Below are positions 9,260-19,268 of a stretch of 64,000 nt of DNA, piece by piece (the stretch's first letter is position 1; every line of letters begins with the position of its first letter). Position numbers and translations under genes: made by a program. The notes below the pieces were generated by a model. That model saw only the letters and a list, made by a program, of their open reading frames with translations, did no database searches and was not told where the DNA came from. Origin of the DNA: Frigoribacterium sp. ACAM 257 (lineage in GTDB: Bacteria; Actinomycetota; Actinomycetes; Actinomycetales; Microbacteriaceae); the NCBI RefSeq assembly GCF_007954365.1, contig NZ_VOLO01000001.1:682001-746000 (forward strand), read 5' to 3'.

Positions 9260-10108
9260 GTGCTCGCCCCGACACAGGAGATAGCGCTGATAGCGAACGC
9301 TGTGAACCTGCTCTCCGCTGCCGAGACCGGCCACGGAGACGGGGGATTCCACGCCCCGACTCTTGACGAGTTCTTCCCGTCCGCGATCTTCCTCGAAGGC
9401 ACGCCCTTCGAGCTGAACCGCATCATGCTGGTCCGCCTCTTCGCGATCGCCGTCATGCTGCTGCTCTTCTGGCTCGCCCTTCGCAAGGGGCGGCTCGTGC
9501 CGTCCCGCGGCCAGAGCATCGCCGAGCTCGGCCTCGACTTCGTCCGCGTCCAGATCGTCGAAGAGATCCTGGGCGAGAAGCTGGGCCGCAAGTACCTGCC
9601 GTTGCTGGCCGCCATGTTCTTCGGCATCTTCGCGATGAACATCACGGGCATCGTGCCCGGCCTGAACATCGCCGGTACGTCCGTCGTCGCCATGCCGCTG
9701 CTGCTCGGCGTCGTGGCCTACGTGATGTTCATCTACGCGGGCTTCCGCGAGGTGGGCGGAGCGACCTTCTTCCGGAACGCCCTGTTCCCGGCCGGTGTGC
9801 CGTGGTACATGTACATCCTGTTGACCCCCATCGAGTTCATCAACATCTTCATCGTGCGGCCGATCTCCCTGGCTCTGCGACTGCTGCTGAACATGATGGT
9901 CGGCCACCTCCTCCTCGTGCTCTGCTTCGCCGCGACGCACTTCTTCTTCTTCAGCATGAGCGGCGGGTTCATGGCGTTCGGCGCCCTGACCCTCATCGGC
10001 GGGTTCGTCATGACCATCGTCGAGATGGCCGTCGCCGTGCTGCAGGCCTACGTCTTCACGCTCCTCGCCTCGGTCTACATCCAACAGGCCGCGTCGAACG
10101 AACACTGA
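9260..10108 (+). CDS. atpB: ATP synthase Fo subunit a
   Basis: A membrane subunit forming the proton half-channels next to the c-ring. Up to 282 residues; the conserved helix RPISLALRLLLNMMVGHLLL (near residue 200) holds the essential arginine, and EMAVAVLQAYVFTLL (near 255) is the family's last helix. The start is uncertain: GTG 9260 gives 282 residues, GTG 9302 gives 268 and begins MNLLSAAETGHGD. An ACAGGAG at 9274-9280 lies 6 nt before an in-frame CTG at 9287, which would also be possible. The last five codons are repeated just after the stop (see 10091-10126). Confidence 0.93.
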   Translation: MLAPTQEIALIANAVNLLSAAETGHGDGGFHAPTLDEFFPSAIFLEGTPFELNRIMLVRLFAIAVMLLLFWLALRKGRLVPSRGQSIAELGLDFVRVQIVEEILGEKLGRKYLPLLAAMFFGIFAMNITGIVPGLNIAGTSVVAMPLLLGVVAYVMFIYAGFREVGGATFFRNALFPAGVPWYMYILLTPIEFINIFIVRPISLALRLLLNMMVGHLLLVLCFAATHFFFFSMSGGFMAFGALTLIGGFVMTIVEMAVAVLQAYVFTLLASVYIQQAASNEH

Positions 10109-10126
10109 GCGTCGAACGAACACTAA
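10091..10126 (+). repeat. 18-bp tandem duplication of the atpB 3' end
   Basis: The 18 bases at 10091-10108 (GCGTCGAACGAACACTGA) encode the last residues ASNEH and the TGA stop. The next 18 bases are identical except that the stop reads TAA. The duplicate therefore repeats the end of the gene, in frame, after the stop. Confidence 0.9.
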
Positions 10127-10132
10127 GAACGA

Positions 10133-10413
<281 letters not shown>

Positions 10414-10433
10414 TCAGTTAGGACGACACACCG

Positions 10434-10994
10434 ATGATCGAGACGATCCTCGCGGCCGAGGGCGGTGCTCCTGAGGGGGCGGCCGTCTTCTTCCCCGCCG
10501 GTTACGACATCCTCTGGTCTCTCGTCGTCTTCGTGGTCATCGCCGCGTTCTTCGGGATCTTCGCGATCCCGAAGTTCCGCAAGATCCTCGACGAGCGTGC
10601 CGAGCGCATCGAAGGCGGCATCGCCCATGCCGAGGCCGCACAGGCCGAGGCCGCGAAGGCCCTCGACGAGTACAAGAAGCAGCTGGCCGACGCTCGCGCC
10701 GAGGCGGCTCGCATCCGCGAGGCAGCTCGCGCCGAGGGCGCGGAGATCCTCGCGGACCTCAAGCAGCAGGCTCAGGCCGAGTCCGATCGCGTCACCGCGA
10801 ACGCCCACGTCCAGATCGAGGCCGAGCGTGCGGCTGCTGTCGCGTCGCTCCGTGCCGAGGTGGGCTCGCTGGCCATCGACCTCGCGTCGGGCGTCATCGG
10901 CGAGTCCCTGACGGACGACGCCAAGGCGTCTGCCGTCGTCGACCGCTTCCTGGCGGACCTCGAGGCAGAGCAGAACTCGAAGGCGGGCCGCTGA
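10434..10994 (+). CDS. atpF: ATP synthase Fo subunit b
   Basis: A 186-residue stator subunit: a short N-terminal part, one membrane helix (about residues 23-43, DILWSLVVFVVIAAFFGIFA), then a long charged alanine-rich helix that should form the peripheral stalk and ends in a region contacting the delta subunit. It starts 20 bp after atpE and ends 2 bp before atpH. Length and layout match stand-alone subunit b, not the b-delta fusion of mycobacteria. Confidence 0.95.
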   Translation: MIETILAAEGGAPEGAAVFFPAGYDILWSLVVFVVIAAFFGIFAIPKFRKILDERAERIEGGIAHAEAAQAEAAKALDEYKKQLADARAEAARIREAARAEGAEILADLKQQAQAESDRVTANAHVQIEAERAAAVASLRAEVGSLAIDLASGVIGESLTDDAKASAVVDRFLADLEAEQNSKAGR

Positions 10995-10996
10995 CG

Positions 10997-11791
10997 ATGG
11001 GCTCCATGTCCCGCGAGGCGCTCGGGTCGGCGAGGTCCACCCTCGCCGACCTCGGCGCTGCTGCCGACCTGGCCACGGGCCAGCAGGTGCTCGACGCAGG
11101 TCGTGTCATCGGCGGCAACGTCCAGCTGCAGGCCTACTTCGCAGACCCCGCCGTCGACGCCGCCACGAAGAAGCAGCTCGTCGACCGCGTCTTCGGCGCC
11201 TTCACGGAGCCCGCGCGTGCGCTGGTGCTCTCCGTGGTCGGTCGACGCTGGTCCTCGAAGCGCGAGCTCCTCGCGGGCATGGAAGAGATCGGCATCCGTG
11301 CCGTGGCCTCCACGACGGCCGACGGCACCTCGATCGCGAACGAGCTGTTCGCGTTCGACGCAGCCGTTCGTTCCGACTCGTCGCTCGAGCTAGCGATCGG
11401 CACCAAGCTGAGCGACCCTGAGGCGAAGGCCGGGCTCGTCCTCCGACTCCTCTCCGGTCGTGCGAGCGAGCAGACGATCACCATCGTCAGCCACCTCGTC
11501 CGTCAGCCTCGCGGCCGACGGATCGGCGAGCTCCTGCGCACGGCAGCCGAGATCGTGTCCGACCAGTCGGACCAGCTCGTCGCGACGGTCACGACCGCTC
11601 GCGTCCTCGACGACGCGCACGCAGCCCGCCTCGAGCAGGGTCTGTCCCGACAGTTCGGGCGTAGCCTCCGCATCAACCAGGTCGTCGACCCGGCCGTCAT
11701 CGGCGGCCTCCGCGTCCAGGTCGGCGACGAGGTCATCGACGGGACCGTCGCCACCAAGCTCAGCGCGCTCCGCCTCCAGCTCGCCGGCTAG
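10997..11791 (+). CDS. atpH: ATP synthase F1 subunit delta
   Basis: A 264-residue subunit linking the b stalk to the top of the alpha3beta3 head. It has the OSCP-type helical N-terminal half and the conserved C-terminal [21 protein letters not shown] followed by an SALRLQLAG tail. It is longer than the ~180-residue E. coli protein, as usual in Actinobacteria. ATG 10997 is used; a second ATG four codons on (11006) is also possible. Confidence 0.93.
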   Translation: MGSMSREALGSARSTLADLGAAADLATGQQVLDAGRVIGGNVQLQAYFADPAVDAATKKQLVDRVFGAFTEPARALVLSVVGRRWSSKRELLAGMEEIGIRAVASTTADGTSIANELFAFDAAVRSDSSLELAIGTKLSDPEAKAGLVLRLLSGRASEQTITIVSHLVRQPRGRRIGELLRTAAEIVSDQSDQLVATVTTARVLDDAHAARLEQGLSRQFGRSLRINQVVDPAVIGGLRVQVGDEVIDGTVATKLSALRLQLAG

Positions 11792-11849
11792 GCACGCACC
11801 CCACACAGACTCGAGGCCCCCTGAAGCCTCGCTACGAATAGGAATCACA

Positions 11850-13487
11850 ATGGCAGACATCAAGATCAGCCCCGATGAGATTCGCGATGCGCTGAAGGAC
11901 TTCGTGTCGTCGTACGACCCGTCCAAGGCCTCGACGACCGAGGTCGGCTACGTCACGGACGCCGCGGACGGCATCGCGCACGTCCAGGGTCTCCCCGGCG
12001 TCATGGCGAACGAGCTCATCCGCTTCGCGGACGGCACCCAGGGCCTCGCCCAGAACCTCGACGAGGACGAGATCGGCACCATCGTGCTCGGCGAGTTCTC
12101 CGGCATCGAGGAGGGCATGGAGGTGACCCGCACCGGCGAGGTCCTCTCCGTCCCCGTGGGCGACGGCTTCCTCGGCCGTGTGGTCGACCCGCTGGGCGCG
12201 CCCATCGACGGTCTCGGCGAGATCGCGAACGAGGGCCGTCGTGCCCTCGAGCTCCAGGCCCCCGGCGTCATGCAGCGCAAGTCGGTGCACGAGCCGATGC
12301 AGACCGGCATCAAGGCCATCGACGCCATGATCCCCGTCGGCCGTGGACAGCGCCAGCTGATCATCGGTGACCGCCAGACCGGCAAGACGGCCATCGCGAT
12401 CGACACGATCATCAACCAGAAGGCCAACTGGGAGTCGGGCGACGTCAACAAGCAGGTCCGCTGCATCTACGTGGCCATCGGCCAGAAGGGCTCGACGATC
12501 GCCTCCGTCAAGGGCGCCCTCGAAGAGTCCGGCGCCATGGAGTACACGACCATCGTCGCCGCTCCGGCCTCCGACCCTGCCGGCTTCAAGTACCTCGCGC
12601 CGTACACGGGCTCGGCCATCGGCCAGCACTGGATGTACGGCGGCAAGCACGTCCTCATCATCTTCGACGACCTCTCGAAGCAGGCCGAGGCCTACCGTGC
12701 CGTGTCGCTCCTCCTGCGTCGTCCGCCGGGCCGCGAGGCCTACCCCGGCGACGTCTTCTACCTGCACTCGCGTCTCCTCGAGCGCTGCGCGAAGCTGTCG
12801 GACGAGCTGGGCGCCGGCTCGATGACCGGTCTCCCGATCATCGAGACGAAGGCCAACGACGTCTCGGCCTATATCCCGACGAACGTGATCTCCATCACGG
12901 ACGGCCAGATCTTCCTGCAGTCCGACCTGTTCAACGCCAACCAGCGTCCCGCTGTCGACGTGGGCATCTCGGTCTCGCGAGTCGGCGGCGACGCGCAGCT
13001 GAAGTCGATCAAGAAGGTCTCCGGCACGCTCAAGCTCGAGCTGGCGCAGTACCGCTCGCTCGAGGCCTTCGCGATGTTCGCCTCCGACCTCGACGCGGCG
13101 AGCCGCCGACAGCTCGCTCGTGGCGCGCGCCTCACCGAGCTGCTCAAGCAGCCTCAGTACTCGCCGTACCCCGTCGAGGACCAGGTCGTCTCGATCTGGG
13201 CCGGCACGAACGGCAAGCTCGACGAGGTTCCCGTGCCCGATGTGCTGCGCTTCGAGCGCGAGCTGCTCGACTACCTCGGCCGCAACACCTCGGTGCTGTC
13301 TGACCTCCGCGAGAAGAACGTCCTGTCGGACGACATCGTCTCGGCGCTCGACGCCGGTGTCGACGCCTTCAAGCAGGAGTTCCAGACGGGTGAGGGCAAG
13401 CCCCTCGCCTCGGTCGGCAGCGAGCAGTTCGAGGCCACCGACGCCGCGGACGTCAACCAGGAGAAGATCGTCAAGGCCAAGCGCTGA
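11850..13487 (+). CDS. atpA: ATP synthase F1 subunit alpha
   Basis: A 545-residue non-catalytic nucleotide-binding subunit of the F1 head. The P-loop [15 protein letters not shown] is near residue 172, the family signature [14 protein letters not shown] near 368, and the arginine-finger region lies in the latter. GTG/ATG choice is clear: ATG 11850 has AGGAATC upstream. Length is slightly longer than the 510-residue norm because of an acidic C-terminal tail, common in Actinobacteria. Confidence 0.98.
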   Translation: MADIKISPDEIRDALKDFVSSYDPSKASTTEVGYVTDAADGIAHVQGLPGVMANELIRFADGTQGLAQNLDEDEIGTIVLGEFSGIEEGMEVTRTGEVLSVPVGDGFLGRVVDPLGAPIDGLGEIANEGRRALELQAPGVMQRKSVHEPMQTGIKAIDAMIPVGRGQRQLIIGDRQTGKTAIAIDTIINQKANWESGDVNKQVRCIYVAIGQKGSTIASVKGALEESGAMEYTTIVAAPASDPAGFKYLAPYTGSAIGQHWMYGGKHVLIIFDDLSKQAEAYRAVSLLLRRPPGREAYPGDVFYLHSRLLERCAKLSDELGAGSMTGLPIIETKANDVSAYIPTNVISITDGQIFLQSDLFNANQRPAVDVGISVSRVGGDAQLKSIKKVSGTLKLELAQYRSLEAFAMFASDLDAASRRQLARGARLTELLKQPQYSPYPVEDQVVSIWAGTNGKLDEVPVPDVLRFERELLDYLGRNTSVLSDLREKNVLSDDIVSALDAGVDAFKQEFQTGEGKPLASVGSEQFEATDAADVNQEKIVKAKR

Positions 13488-13531
13488 CGCGCTGGACCGA
13501 CGATCACGACTGACGAGACAACAGGAGAGTC

Positions 13532-14431
13532 ATGGGAGCCCAACTACGGGTCTACCGCCAGAGGATCCGCTCCGCGCAGACCACGAAGAAGGTCACGCGT
13601 GCGATGGAGCTCATCTCGGCCTCGCGCATCCAGAAGGCGCAGGCCAGGATGAAGGCCTCGGGGCCGTACTCGCGTGCCATCACGCGGGCAGTCTCGGCCG
13701 TGGCGACGTTCTCGGACGTCGACCACATCCTCACCACCGAGCCCGCGACCGTCGAGCGTGCCGCGGTCGTCGTGTTCACGTCCGACCGTGGCCTGAACGG
13801 CGCCTTCAGCTCGAACACGCTGAAGGAGGCGGAGCAGCTGGCGACGCTCCTCCGCGGACAGGGCAAGGACGTCGTGTTCTACCTCGTCGGCCGCAAGGCG
13901 CAGAACTACTTCGCGTTCCGCAAGCGCGACTCGGAGCAGATCTGGACGGGCAACACTGACCAGCCCGAGTTCGGCACCGCGAAGGAGATCGGCGACGCAG
14001 TCGTGGCGAAGTTCCTCACGGACGCCTCCGAAGGCGGCGTCGACGAGATCCACATCGTCTACAACCGCTTCGTGAACATGGTCAGCCAGGTTCCCGAAGT
14101 CGTGCGTCTTCTTCCCCTGGAGGTCGTCGAGGGCGTCGAGGCGCCCGCCGACGACGAGATCCTGCCGCTGTACGACTTCGAGCCCGACGCCACCGAGGTG
14201 CTGGACTCGCTGCTGCCGGTCTACATCGAGAGCCGCATCTTCAACGCGATGCTGCAGTCGGCGGCGTCCGAGCACGCTGCTCGCCAGAAGGCCATGAAGG
14301 CCGCCAGCGACAACGCGGACACCCTCATCCGGGACTTCACCCGCCTGGCGAACAACGCTCGCCAGGCCGAGATCACGCAGCAGATCTCCGAGATCGTGGG
14401 CGGCGCAGACGCCCTCAGCTCGGCCAAGTAG
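13532..14431 (+). CDS. atpG: ATP synthase F1 subunit gamma
   Basis: A 299-residue central-stalk subunit that rotates inside the alpha3beta3 head. It begins [20 protein letters not shown], the conserved coiled-coil N-terminus ([13 protein letters not shown]), and ends with the partner helix [20 protein letters not shown] followed by [17 protein letters not shown]. The ATG has AGGAG 7 nt upstream. It keeps the order alpha-gamma-beta of the operon. Confidence 0.98.
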   Translation: MGAQLRVYRQRIRSAQTTKKVTRAMELISASRIQKAQARMKASGPYSRAITRAVSAVATFSDVDHILTTEPATVERAAVVVFTSDRGLNGAFSSNTLKEAEQLATLLRGQGKDVVFYLVGRKAQNYFAFRKRDSEQIWTGNTDQPEFGTAKEIGDAVVAKFLTDASEGGVDEIHIVYNRFVNMVSQVPEVVRLLPLEVVEGVEAPADDEILPLYDFEPDATEVLDSLLPVYIESRIFNAMLQSAASEHAARQKAMKAASDNADTLIRDFTRLANNARQAEITQQISEIVGGADALSSAK

Positions 14432-15931
<1,500 letters not shown>

Positions 15932-15933
15932 TC

Positions 15934-16194
15934 GTGGCTGCTCTCACCGTGAGCGTCGTCTCGGCCGACCACGAGGTGTGGTCGGGCGAGGCGTCGTCCA
16001 TCGTCGCCCGTACCGCCGAGGGCGAGATCGGGATCCTTCCGGGTCACGAGCCTCTCCTCGCGATCCTGGCCACGGGCAAGGTCCGCGTCCGCCTGACCGA
16101 CGGCTCCACCGTCGAGGCGACCGCGGACGACGGGTTCCTCTCCGTCGAGAACGACACGGTCACGGTCGTCGCGCGCAACGCGCAGCTGGCCTGA
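15934..16194 (+). CDS. atpC: ATP synthase F1 subunit epsilon
   Basis: An 86-residue protein holding the beta-sandwich of the epsilon subunit (LTVSVVSADHEVWSGEAS, then GEIGILPGHEPLLAIL). It lacks the C-terminal helical hairpin found in ~135-residue epsilons, the part that inhibits ATP hydrolysis; short epsilons occur in related Actinobacteria. GTG 15934 follows the atpD stop by 2 bp with AAGGAG upstream. It is the last gene of the atp operon. Confidence 0.94.
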   Translation: MAALTVSVVSADHEVWSGEASSIVARTAEGEIGILPGHEPLLAILATGKVRVRLTDGSTVEATADDGFLSVENDTVTVVARNAQLA

Positions 16195-16223
16195 CCATCG
16201 TTCGTCCTTCCGCCTGATCCACC

Positions 16224-17024
16224 GTGCTGTTCCTGCTGCCCCCGTCCGAGACGAAACTCGACGGGGGCAGCGGCATGTCCGGGCTCGATCTCGCGTCGTT
16301 GTCGTTCCCGCAGCTCGGCGACGCGCGCCGTGACGTCAGGGACCGCCTCCTCGCCCTGTCGTCGGACCGGGAGGCGGCGATGGCCGCCCTCAAGCTCGGG
16401 CCGCGTCTCGCCGCCGAGGTCGATCGCAACAGGGTCGTCGACTCGTCGCCGACGCTGCCTGCCCTCGCCCGATACACCGGTGTCCTGTTCGACCCCGTAG
16501 GGGTCGATGATCTCGACGAGCCAGGGTGGCGCTGGGCGCACCGCCACGTCGTCGTCCACTCCGCGTTGTTCGGGCTGATCCGGGCAGGTGACCCGATCCC
16601 GGCCTACCGCCTGTCCCACGACTCCCGGCTTCCAGAGGCGTCGCTCAGGTCCACCTGGGCCGCGCCGGTCTCGTCGCTCCTGGCCGAGATCGTGGACGGG
16701 GGCGAGTTCGTGGTCGATCTCCGGTCGGAGGGCTACGTCGCACTGGGTCCGGCTCCGCGCGGCGGTTCGGCATTCGTCCGTGTGGTGTCCGACGCGACCG
16801 GTCGACGGCGAGCGCTCAACCACTTCAACAAGAAGTCCAAGGGGCTGCTCGTTCGTCGCCTCGTGCGCGATCGCCCCGTTCTCGTCACCCTGGACGACCT
16901 GCTCGAGTGGGCACGAGAGTCCCGGATCGTCCTCGAGCCGATGCCTGACGGGGAGCTCGCGCTCGTGTCCGAGTCCGTGCTCGGCGCCGACGTTCAGGCG
17001 ACCGGGACTGGCCCGACCCGGTAG
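16224..17024 (+). CDS. yaaA: YaaA family peroxide-stress protein
   Basis: A 266-residue protein starting LFLLPPSETKLDGG, the family hallmark (PPSExK), with YTGVLFDPVGVDDLD near residue 88 and the conserved HFNKKSKG near residue 201. YaaA of E. coli lowers free iron and protects DNA during peroxide stress; the biochemical activity is a DNA-binding fold. It lies 29 bp after atpC. Its last 31 bp overlap the 3' end of the convergent ogt gene. Confidence 0.93.
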   Translation: MLFLLPPSETKLDGGSGMSGLDLASLSFPQLGDARRDVRDRLLALSSDREAAMAALKLGPRLAAEVDRNRVVDSSPTLPALARYTGVLFDPVGVDDLDEPGWRWAHRHVVVHSALFGLIRAGDPIPAYRLSHDSRLPEASLRSTWAAPVSSLLAEIVDGGEFVVDLRSEGYVALGPAPRGGSAFVRVVSDATGRRRALNHFNKKSKGLLVRRLVRDRPVLVTLDDLLEWARESRIVLEPMPDGELALVSESVLGADVQATGTGPTR

Positions 17025-17554
17025 ACGATCCCTTCGTGGCGCAGCAACCACTGCTTGGTGGGCACGCCTCTGCCGACCGTGTACCCGGTGACGCCGCCCG
17101 TACGGCCCAGCACCCTGTGGCACGGGACGAGCAGCGGAAGGGGGTTCGACGCCACGGCGCCCCCGACGGCTCGCCCGGCCTGCGGACTGCCGACGGCCCC
17201 GCCGAGGCGGCCGTACGTCGTCGTCAGTCCCCACGGGACGGTGAGGAGCGCCGACCAGACGGAGAGCTGGAACGGGGTGCCGATCGGGCGGATCGGGAGA
17301 TCGAACTGACGCCGACGGCCGTCGAAGTAGTCGTGCACCTGGCGCCGGGCCGCCTCGAGCAGGTCGTCGGTGTGCTCGGCGAGGCCGTCGTGGGGCAGGC
17401 CTCGCCCGTCGTCCACGAGGACCCGCTCCACGGCGTCCAGCCGACTGTGGATCTCGATCCGGCCGACCGGGGAGTGGAGCCGCACGAAGCGCACGTCGCC
17501 CGGGTCGTCGTGCAGCCCCGGCGGCAGCGGGGGGACGAGGGCGAGGTCGGGCAT
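16994..17554 (-). CDS. ogt: Methylated-DNA--protein-cysteine methyltransferase
   Basis: A 186-residue suicide DNA-repair protein that takes alkyl groups from O6-alkylguanine onto its active cysteine. The active site PCHRVLG is near residue 143, preceded by ASNPLPLLV, and the N-terminal half is the usual less conserved ribonuclease-like domain. The minus-strand ATG at 17552-17554 has TAGCGT 6 nt upstream, a leaderless arrangement. The gene is convergent with, and overlaps, yaaA by 31 bp. Confidence 0.94.
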   Translation of the reverse strand: MPDLALVPPLPPGLHDDPGDVRFVRLHSPVGRIEIHSRLDAVERVLVDDGRGLPHDGLAEHTDDLLEAARRQVHDYFDGRRRQFDLPIRPIGTPFQLSVWSALLTVPWGLTTTYGRLGGAVGSPQAGRAVGGAVASNPLPLLVPCHRVLGRTGGVTGYTVGRGVPTKQWLLRHEGIVYRVGPVPVA

Positions 17555-17560
17555 GGGGTC

Positions 17561-17566
17561 ACGCTA
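17561..17566 (-). promoter_or_regulatory. -10 box of ogt (leaderless)
   Basis: Read on the minus strand the hexamer is TAGCGT, with a 6-nt spacer (GACCCC) to the ATG. A transcription start about 7 nt after the box would fall on the start codon. Confidence 0.65.
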
Positions 17567-17754
17567 CGGAGCTGCCTCCCCCGGGGACGCGATGCCGGAC
17601 GGCGCCTGTGGAGGGGCGCGCTGAGCCGCCCGCTGGGGAGTGATCACGGCAGTGGTGTCCTCGACGACGAGGTGGCGAGTGCGGGGGAGCGGTCGACGGT
17701 AGCGTCGTCGTGGGGTGTGACGCGCCTCCTCGACCACCGCCTCGTGAGGACACC

Positions 17755-18294
17755 GTGAACCGATCAGATGAGCACGAAGACGCCGAGCTCGACGACACCG
17801 TCCTCGCCGTGCGCCCCACCACGAGGTCGACGATGCCAGACGAGGACACGGTCGTCCGGCCCCGCGCCGCATCGGCGGACGAGCGCGACGCCGCGCCGTC
17901 CGCCGCCTCGCCTTCGCCCGTGCGGCGCGCGCACGCCGTCCGGGTCGGCCACCAGGCCCATCGACTCGACGCTCCCGTCGTCGTGGGGCGGCGCCCGGCG
18001 GCGCCGCGCGTCGCGACGGGTGCTCCCGTCGTCCTCGTCGCCGTGCCCTCGCCTGCCGGCGAGGTGTCGAGCAGCCACGCCCGCGTCGAGCAGGTCGGCA
18101 CGACCGTCGTGGTCACCGACCTGCGCTCGACGAACGGCACGGTCGTGACGATGCCCGGCCGTCTTCCCGTGACTCTCCGGCAGGGCGAGTCGTGCGTGGC
18201 GCTGGCAGGGACCATAGTGGACGTCGGCGACGGCAACCTCCTCGAGATCCTCCCGCCTCCCCGATCCGCAGCCCAGGAAGAACCTCGCCCGTGA
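17755..18294 (+). CDS. FHA-domain protein
   Basis: A 179-residue protein with a disordered, acidic and Thr/Ala-rich N-terminus (two similar DDTVLAVRP and EDTVVRPRA segments, possible phospho-threonine sites) and a C-terminal FHA domain from about residue 60. The phosphothreonine-binding elements are SSSHARVE (Ser/His) and DLRSTNGTVV (near residue 122); the usual GR of the first loop appears in VVVGRRP. GTG 17755 has GAGGA 4 nt upstream; GTG 17710 is an in-frame alternative. It overlaps the following phosphatase gene by 4 bp and belongs with the kinase further on as a phospho-reader. Confidence 0.88.
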   Translation: MNRSDEHEDAELDDTVLAVRPTTRSTMPDEDTVVRPRAASADERDAAPSAASPSPVRRAHAVRVGHQAHRLDAPVVVGRRPAAPRVATGAPVVLVAVPSPAGEVSSSHARVEQVGTTVVVTDLRSTNGTVVTMPGRLPVTLRQGESCVALAGTIVDVGDGNLLEILPPPRSAAQEEPRP

Positions 18295-19085
18295 CAGAGC
18301 TCGGCCGCCCCACGACCGCCCACCCCCTCGCCTCCGGCGCCCCCGGCCTCACGATCGACTGGGCCGGCGTCACCGACGTGGGCCTCCGTCGTGCGCACAA
18401 CGAGGACAGCTACGTCGCCGAGGCCCCGGTCTTCGTGGTCGCCGACGGCATGGGCGGACACAGCGCCGGCGACGTCGCCAGCGACGCCGTGGTGCGGCGG
18501 GTCGCGGAGGCCGCCGTCCGCGACCGCCTGAGCACGGACGAGCTCGAGGAAGCACTGAGGCGCGCCACGGCGGACATCGCCGTGGCAGCGGCCGAGACCG
18601 AGCTCGGGGTCGGCACGACAGCCACCGGCGTCTTCCTCTCGGGCGACGAGGACGAGGCCGAGTTCACGGTCTTCAACGTCGGCGACTCCCGTGTGTACCT
18701 CGTCGCCGACGGCGTCCTGCAGCAGGTCACCGTCGACCACTCCGTCGTGCAGGAGATGGTCGATGCCGGCCTCCTCCGAGCAGAGGACGCCGAGTCCCAC
18801 CCGGACAGCAACGTCATCACGCGGGCCGTCGGCTTCGACGTCGACCAGCGTCCCGACTACTGGCGCGTGCCCGCGCGTGCAGGCCTGCGCCTCCTCGTGT
18901 GCTCGGACGGGCTCACGAAAGAGCTGTCCGGCGCCGACATCGAACGCGTGATGGCCTCGCAGCCGGAGTCGCACGCCGCAGCGTCGGCGCTCGTCCGTGC
19001 CGCCGTCGAGGCCGGCGGACGCGACAACGTCACGGCCGTCGTGGTCGACGTCCGGGGTACAGAGGGCGAGCCGGTCGAGGCGTAG
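18291..19085 (+). CDS. PP2C-family Ser/Thr protein phosphatase
   Basis: A 264-residue cytoplasmic metal-dependent phosphatase. The metal-binding motifs are all present: RRAHNEDSYV (near residue 32), VADGMGGHSAGD (near 47), FNVGDSRVYLV (near 127), CSDGLTKEL (near 204) and GGRDNVTAVVV (near 242). The GTG overlaps the FHA gene stop. It probably reverses the action of the kinase encoded 184 bp downstream. There is no membrane segment. Confidence 0.94.
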   Translation: MTELGRPTTAHPLASGAPGLTIDWAGVTDVGLRRAHNEDSYVAEAPVFVVADGMGGHSAGDVASDAVVRRVAEAAVRDRLSTDELEEALRRATADIAVAAAETELGVGTTATGVFLSGDEDEAEFTVFNVGDSRVYLVADGVLQQVTVDHSVVQEMVDAGLLRAEDAESHPDSNVITRAVGFDVDQRPDYWRVPARAGLRLLVCSDGLTKELSGADIERVMASQPESHAAASALVRAAVEAGGRDNVTAVVVDVRGTEGEPVEA

Positions 19086-19194
19086 CCGGGGCCGCTGCGC
19101 ACAGGCGTCGGCGCGTCCTCCCTCCCCCGAAGTGGGGGCGGGCGGGGCGTCCCCCGTCCGAGCCGGACGGGGCACGGTCCCCGAGGGCCCGACC

Positions 19195-19200
19195 TACAAT
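19195..19200 (+). promoter_or_regulatory. Promoter -10 box for the kinase operon
   Basis: TACAAT is the closest match to the consensus TATAAT in the neighbourhood and lies 69 nt before the kinase start, in a gap between the phosphatase and the kinase. A -35 is not clear. It would start the long transcript running from 19269 towards 34438. Confidence 0.5.
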
Positions 19201-19268
19201 GGCCAGGGCCGACAGCGTGTCGGCGCGCCCTGCGCGGGCGCATGCCGGAGACAGCCGAGGAGGGTGAC

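Noticed and set aside
19242-19268. ATG at 19242 as start of the Ser/Thr kinase
   Set aside because: No ribosome site before it, whereas GTG 19269 has AGGAGGG at good distance.
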